Part shown: positions 60,008 through 64,000 of the stretch, in pieces
How the letters are laid out: every line of letters starts with the position of its first letter
Numbering within the stretch: the stretch's first letter is position 1
Position numbers and translations under genes: made by a program
Notes under the pieces: model-generated
What the model saw: the letters and a program-made list of their open reading frames with translations, nothing else
The model's database searches: none
What the model was told of the DNA's origin: nothing
Assembly (NCBI GenBank): GCA_963734365.1
Contig: CAVTGV010000004.1
Span: forward strand, 372,001 to 436,000
DNA from: JACVRW01 sp963734365
Lineage (GTDB): Bacteria > Actinomycetota > Thermoleophilia > Solirubrobacterales > Thermoleophilaceae
DNA length: 64,000 bases
Direction: 5' to 3'

Positions 60008-60280
60008 CTAGACCCCGATCTCCTTGACGGGTATCTCCACCCACCCGTCGGCCTCCAGGAGGGGCTGACGCCCCGTGTGTCGAATGCAGAGCGTGCCGAT
60101 GTATACGCCCCGCTCTCGCTTTACGAGGACCGCGTACCACATGGTGGACGCGTCGCTGGGCCCCTGGATCGGGTGCCACGGCAGCTGCGGGCGGTCGTTT
60201 TCGTCCACCAGCCCGGCCTCCGCGAGCTGAGAACGGGTTGCCACCCGGCCATCGCCCGTGTTGACGAAGAACACACCCAC
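60008..60280 (-). CDS. small hypothetical protein
   Basis: About 90 residues from GTG 60280 (MGVFFVNTGDGRV ... EIPVKEIGV). It is hydrophilic, with normal amino-acid balance and GC-rich third codon positions, including WYAVLVKRERGVYIGTLCI. That makes it look like a real gene rather than a shadow, though no family is recognised. The frame is open to 60310, which would overlap xerD. Start-to-start distance to the divergent xerD is only about 7 bp. It converges on the glycosyltransferase gene across two hairpins. Confidence 0.45.
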   Translation of the reverse strand: MGVFFVNTGDGRVATRSQLAEAGLVDENDRPQLPWHPIQGPSDASTMWYAVLVKRERGVYIGTLCIRHTGRQPLLEADGWVEIPVKEIGV

Positions 60281-60287
60281 CGCAGAG

Positions 60288-61202
60288 ATGATGGAAGGCT
60301 CGGCGGACACCGCCGCCTCGCCGGCCCAGGCTAGTTGGAGCGCCGCCCTCGAGCGCTTCGACGACTGGCAGCTAGCCCGCGGGCTGCGCGAGAAGACGAG
60401 GCGCGCCTACGGCGTCGATCTCGGCCAGCTCGCCGCCTGGGCGGCCTCACGCGACCTCACGCCCACCGAGCTCGGCCACCGGGACCTGCGCCAGTTCGCC
60501 GGTGTGGTGTCCGAGCGAGGAGCGGCGCGATCGACGGTGGCCCGCAAGCTCGCCGCGATCCGCAGCTTCTACCGGCAGCTCGTCGAGCGCGGCGAGCTGG
60601 AGGCCAACCCGGCCGATCTCGTGTCGAGCCCCAAGAAGGACGCCTACCTGCCGCGCGTGCTCAAGCCGGCGGAACTGGCCGAGCTCCTCGAGCGCATTCC
60701 GGCCTCCACTCCGCTCGACCTGCGCGACCGGGCCATGCTCGAGCTGGCCTACGCGGCCGGGCTGCGGGCGGAGGAGCTCGTGAGCCTCGATACCCGCAGC
60801 GTGGATGCCGATGCCGAGGAGGTCCGCGTGGAGGGCAAGGGTGGGCGCACGCGCGTGGTGCCGGTGGGCGAGCACGCCGGGAAGGCGCTCGACCGCTACC
60901 TGGCCCGCGGGCGCACGGTTCTGTCCACCGGTGAGAGCGAGGCGCTGTTCCTGTCCAAGAGCGGACGCCGGCTCTCGACCTCGGACGTCCGCCGCCGGCT
61001 GCGCGTCCAAACCAGGCGCGCGGGCATCACGCCGCACACCCTCCGGCACTCGTTCGCCACGCACCTCCTGGAGGGCGGCGCCGACCTGCGCGTGATCCAG
61101 GAGCTCCTGGGACACTCTTCGATCAGCACGACCCAGACCTACACTCGGGTAGAGTCGAGTCGCTTGAAGAAGGCGTATCGACGTTCGCACCCCCGCGCCT
61201 GA
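60288..61202 (+). CDS. xerD: tyrosine recombinase XerC/XerD
   Basis: A 304-residue site-specific recombinase that resolves chromosome dimers at dif. An N-terminal SAM-like core-binding domain (FDDWQLARGLREKTRRAYGVDLGQL) precedes the catalytic domain: AAGLRAEELVSL (Arg I), GKGGRTRVVP (Lys), HTLRHSFATHLLEGGADLRVIQ (His-x2-Arg), LGHSSISTTQTYTRV (His and Tyr nucleophile). No phage genes are near, so a housekeeping Xer is more likely than an integrase. XerC versus XerD cannot be settled from one copy. The start is ATG 60288 or 60291. It is 9 bp upstream of the sigma factor gene. Confidence 0.9.
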   Translation: MMEGSADTAASPAQASWSAALERFDDWQLARGLREKTRRAYGVDLGQLAAWAASRDLTPTELGHRDLRQFAGVVSERGAARSTVARKLAAIRSFYRQLVERGELEANPADLVSSPKKDAYLPRVLKPAELAELLERIPASTPLDLRDRAMLELAYAAGLRAEELVSLDTRSVDADAEEVRVEGKGGRTRVVPVGEHAGKALDRYLARGRTVLSTGESEALFLSKSGRRLSTSDVRRRLRVQTRRAGITPHTLRHSFATHLLEGGADLRVIQELLGHSSISTTQTYTRVESSRLKKAYRRSHPRA

Positions 61203-61211
61203 TCTGGCCTC

Positions 61212-62003
61212 ATGGAGACGAACCTCAAGGCGATCGATCTCAAGGACTTCTGGCGGCGCTACAAGGAAGAGCGCGACGAGAAGGCCCGTGAACGTCTCGT
61301 CCTCGCCTACGCGCCGCTGGTGAAGTACGTGGCGGGCCGGATGTCGAGCGGCCTGCCGTCGCATGTCGAGGAGGCCGACCTCATCTCCTACGGGCTCCTC
61401 GGCCTGATTTCGGCGATCGAGCGCTTCGAGCCCGAGCGCGAGATCAAGTTCGAGACCTTCGCCATCACCCGCATCAAGGGCTCGATCATCGATGAGCTGC
61501 GTTCGCTCGACTGGGTGCCGCGCTCGGTGCGCAGCAAGGCCCGGGAGATCGAGAAGGTCAACGCCAAGCTCGAGCACGAGCTCCATCGGGCGCCCACCGA
61601 TCAGGAGATGGCCCAGGCCCTCCACGTCTCGGTGGAGGACCTGCAGGACTCGCTCGTGCGCATATCCAACTCGTCGGTGGTGGCGCTCGACGAGCTGTGG
61701 ACGGTGTCCGACTCCTCGGGCGACCAGGTTTCCCTGCTCGACACGATTCAGGATCCGGCGGCGCTCGACCCCGCCACGGAGATGGACACCACCGAGATGA
61801 AGGACCGCCTGGCGGACGCGATCGCGCGCCTGCCCGAGCGCGAGAAGCTCGTGGTGGCCCTGTACTACTACGAGAACCTCACGCTACGAGAGATCGGCGA
61901 GGTGCTGGGCGTGACCGAGTCGCGCGTCTCTCAGCTTCACACCAAGGCCGTGCTGCGGCTCAAGTCCCGTCTCCAAGGCGAACCCTTGGCGGACGACGAG
62001 TAG
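61212..62003 (+). CDS. whiG: FliA/WhiG-type RNA polymerase sigma factor
   Basis: A 263-residue sigma-70 family protein lacking region 1. Region 2 has YAPLVKYVAGRMSSGLPSHVEEADLISYGLLGLISAIERFEPER and ITRIKGSIIDELRSLDWVPRSVR, the FliA/WhiG subclass signature (short parts only). Region 3 is EHELHRAPTDQEMAQALHV. Region 4 has LPEREKLVVALYYYENLTLREIGEVLGVTESRVSQLH. In Streptomyces WhiG starts sporulation, and in flagellated species FliA drives late flagellar genes; no such genes are in the window. The next gene is an RsbU-like phosphatase 12 nt away, suggesting control by partner switching. Confidence 0.9.
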   Translation: METNLKAIDLKDFWRRYKEERDEKARERLVLAYAPLVKYVAGRMSSGLPSHVEEADLISYGLLGLISAIERFEPEREIKFETFAITRIKGSIIDELRSLDWVPRSVRSKAREIEKVNAKLEHELHRAPTDQEMAQALHVSVEDLQDSLVRISNSSVVALDELWTVSDSSGDQVSLLDTIQDPAALDPATEMDTTEMKDRLADAIARLPEREKLVVALYYYENLTLREIGEVLGVTESRVSQLHTKAVLRLKSRLQGEPLADDE

Positions 62004-62015
62004 CAGGTCTGGCCG

Positions 62016-64000
62016 GTGCCGAGCCGCGACGCGGCGCTGGCCGGCCTCGCACGGGACGCGCTCCGCGGCCCACCGCTGGACGATTTCCTCGAGGCCGCGG
62101 TGCACGCGCTGCGCGACGAGCTGGGCGCGGACTTCGCCTCGCTCGCCGAGCTCACCGGCAACGGGCAGGAACTCCTCGTGCGGGCCGGGGCGGGCCCGCC
62201 CGGGCGCGTGCCCGAGAGCGGGGAGCCGGTGCTGGTCGAGGACTTCGGCTCCAGTGCGGCCGTGGCTCCCTCACCCGAGCAGCGCGATCTCGGCGTGGTG
62301 AGCGCGCTCGCCGCCCCGGTCGCGGGACCCGGCGGCCGCTACGGCGTGCTCGCGGTTCACGGCCGCCGCCCGCAGCAGTTCTCACCCGACGACCTGCCCT
62401 TCCTCTGCGGCGTGGCCGAGCTGGTGGGACTCGCCGTGGAGCGCGCCCGCAGCGAAGAGCTCCTGCGCGACGAGGAGGCGCGCTTCCGCGCGCTCGCGGA
62501 CACCACGCCCGCGCTGCTGTGGATGACCGACGCCGAGGGCCAGGTCACGTTCGTGAACAGCGCCTGGCTGCGCTACACCGGCCGCACGTACGAGGACGAC
62601 CTCGGCGACAGCTTCGCCACGAGCGCCCACCCCGACGATCGCGCCGAGCTGTTGGCGCGCTGGCAGGAGGCCTTCCGGCGCCGCGAGGAGTTTCGCTTCG
62701 AGTACCGGCTCCGGGGCTCGCTCGGCGGCTATCGCTGGGTTCTGGAGGTGGGCACGCCGCGCTTCGTCGACGGGGAGTTCGTCGGCTATGTCGGCACCTC
62801 CAACGACATCCACGAGCGCCGCGCGATGGAGGATTCCCTGCGCGAGTCCGAGGCGGGCTTCCGGGAGCTGGCCGACACGGCGCCGGTCATGATCTGGACC
62901 ACCGACGAGGAGGGCCTCGTCACGTTCGTCAACGACCGCTGGCTGCGCTTCACCGGCACCACCGTCGAGGAGGAGCTGGGCCATAGCTGGCACGTGGGGG
63001 TTCACCCCGACGACGTCGAGACGATGCTGGCCTCGTGGCACACGTCGCTGGCGGATCGCTCCCACTGGGAGTGGGAGTACCGGCTGCGCTCCGCGAGCGG
63101 CGAGCACCGCTGGGTCGTGGACCGCGGCGTGCCGCGCTTCGCGGGCGGCCGCTTTGCCGGCTACGTGGGCAGCGCGATCGACATCCACGAGCGCAAGCTG
63201 CTGGAGGAGCGCCAGCACGAGATCTACGAGAAGGAGCACGCGATCGCCGAGACGCTGCAGCGCAGCCTCCTGCCCGAGCGTCTGCCCGACATCGAGGGCC
63301 TCGGCCTGGCCGCGCGCTACCTGCCCGCCGGTGAGGGCGCGGCGATCGGCGGCGACTGGTACGACGTGCTGGAGCGCCCGGACGGGCGCGTGGCGCTCGT
63401 GGTGGGCGACGTGGTGGGCCACGGGCTGCGCGCCGCATCGACGATGGGTCAGCTGCGCAACGCCTTCCGCGCCTACGGCCTGGTGGAGGCCTCTCCCGCC
63501 GAGGTGGTGGCCCGCATCAACCGGCTGGTGATGAGCGGTGTGGACGAGGTGATGGCCACCGTCCTCTACCTGGTACTCGACCGCGAGACCGGGGAGGTGG
63601 CCTTCTCGGCCGCCGGCCACCCCCCGCCGCTGCTGCTGGCCGCCGACGGGCCGCGCTTCCTGGAGGGAGGGCGCTCGGTGCCGATCGGGGCCACCGATCC
63701 GGCCGTGTTCCGCGAGGCCCGGGCCGTGATGCCCGAGGGTTCCACGCTCCTGCTCTACACCGACGGCCTGGTGGAGCGTCGCGACGTGCCGCTGTCTGAC
63801 AGCCTCGACCAGCTGGCCGAGCAGGCCGGTGAGGCCGACCAGGGGCTCGACGAGCTCTGCGACCGCGTGTTGCGGGCGGTGCTCGGAGAGCGCGAACCCG
63901 ACGACGACGTGGCTCTGCTGGCCGTGCGGCCGGCCCGGGCGCCCGCCGAGGGCATCCGCATGTCGCTGCCGGCCGAGCCCGAGTCGCTCGCGATACTGCG
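62016..64000 (+). CDS. GAF-PAS-PAS-PP2C (SpoIIE/RsbU) phosphatase, 3' end outside window
   Basis: At least 661 residues, open at the right edge. From GTG 62016: a GAF-like domain (about 15-145), two PAS/PAC modules (ALADTTPALLWMTDAEG and ELADTAPVMIWTTDEEG, each followed by an FVNSAWLRYTG or FVNDRWLRFTG motif and a YRWV-type PAC), then a PP2C-family SpoIIE domain with QRSLLPERLPDIEGL, GGDWYDVL, VGDVVGHGLRAA, AAGHPPPLLL and YTDGLVERRD. The last visible residues (IRMSLPAEPESLAILR) look like the beginning of an RsbW-type HATPase domain. Such proteins dephosphorylate anti-anti-sigma factors after sensing a signal. It is 12 nt downstream of the sigma gene. Confidence 0.85.
   Translation, partial: MPSRDAALAGLARDALRGPPLDDFLEAAVHALRDELGADFASLAELTGNGQELLVRAGAGPPGRVPESGEPVLVEDFGSSAAVAPSPEQRDLGVVSALAAPVAGPGGRYGVLAVHGRRPQQFSPDDLPFLCGVAELVGLAVERARSEELLRDEEARFRALADTTPALLWMTDAEGQVTFVNSAWLRYTGRTYEDDLGDSFATSAHPDDRAELLARWQEAFRRREEFRFEYRLRGSLGGYRWVLEVGTPRFVDGEFVGYVGTSNDIHERRAMEDSLRESEAGFRELADTAPVMIWTTDEEGLVTFVNDRWLRFTGTTVEEELGHSWHVGVHPDDVETMLASWHTSLADRSHWEWEYRLRSASGEHRWVVDRGVPRFAGGRFAGYVGSAIDIHERKLLEERQHEIYEKEHAIAETLQRSLLPERLPDIEGLGLAARYLPAGEGAAIGGDWYDVLERPDGRVALVVGDVVGHGLRAASTMGQLRNAFRAYGLVEASPAEVVARINRLVMSGVDEVMATVLYLVLDRETGEVAFSAAGHPPPLLLAADGPRFLEGGRSVPIGATDPAVFREARAVMPEGSTLLLYTDGLVERRDVPLSDSLDQLAEQAGEADQGLDELCDRVLRAVLGEREPDDDVALLAVRPARAPAEGIRMSLPAEPESLAIL

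Noticed and set aside
60288..61202. Phage or integron integrase
   Set aside because: It has tyrosine recombinase motifs, but no att-like repeats, tRNA, cassette or phage genes nearby; a housekeeping Xer fits better.

Overview
The window is gene-dense, very GC-rich DNA with almost no intergenic space. It looks like the chromosome of a high-GC Gram-positive bacterium. The order recG–rsmD–coaD–coiled-coil (SepIVA-like)–yceD–rpmF–plsX–acpP–rnc–smc–ftsY–ffh–rpsP–khpA–rimM–trmD–rplS–lepB–rnhB–yraN–dprA–comM resembles the conserved actinobacterial core cluster. There are no mycolate or arabinogalactan genes. The protein style (many alkaline-phosphatase-superfamily 'sulfatases', GT-C transferases, a WhiG/FliA-type sigma factor) suggests Actinomycetota, perhaps class Thermoleophilia (Solirubrobacterales). 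That placement is inference. No tRNA, rRNA, CRISPR array, insertion sequence or prophage was seen.

Layout. 1-15.8 kb: an envelope or surface-glycan block with a methyltransferase (cut by the window edge), two sulfatase-like proteins, a secreted GH2 glycosidase, a lipoprotein, a flippase-like protein, three GT-C membrane proteins, a UDP-galactopyranose-mutase-like flavoprotein and an EamA transporter. 15.9-20.4 kb: riboflavin genes ribD, ribE and an in-frame ribBA-ribH fusion, then a threonine aldolase. 20.4-34.1 kb: rpmB, a DAK kinase-like protein, recG, rsmD (frameshifted), coaD, a coiled-coil protein, a three-gene insertion (GFA, DUF559, VOC), then yceD, rpmF, plsX, acpP, rnc and smc. 34.1-48 kb: ftsY, a trans-sulfuration enzyme, an SDR (frameshifted), nfeD and SPFH genes, ffh, the rpsP-to-rplS ribosome maturation operon, lepB and rnhB, and the opposing yraN-dprA-comM group. 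48-60 kb: thiD, two orphans, ilvD, bacterial PH-domain proteins, an alpha/beta hydrolase, a HAD phosphatase, an acyltransferase/epimerase pair, an L,D-transpeptidase and a glycosyltransferase. 60-64 kb: xerD, a FliA/WhiG sigma factor and a GAF-PAS-PAS-PP2C phosphatase that runs off the end.

Genes inside operons are joined by 4-nt stop/start overlaps (ATGA, GTGA, TTGA). First genes of transcription units instead show a TAnnnT hexamer only 6-9 nt before the start codon, with no Shine-Dalgarno sequence. This is the layout expected for leaderless mRNAs, and I used it to choose several starts. The clearest case is at 54486-54504, where one near-palindromic TACTGTA could serve as the -10 element for two divergent genes whose start codons are 20 bp apart.

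Other points of interest: an RNase III lacking three active-site acidic residues; the RibBA-RibH fusion; long acidic repetitive tails on both bS16 and bL19; a structured leader before rplS; and four single-base frame breaks (rsmD, the SDR, and two in the rpsP tail). The frame breaks may be assembly errors and should be checked before any biological reading.
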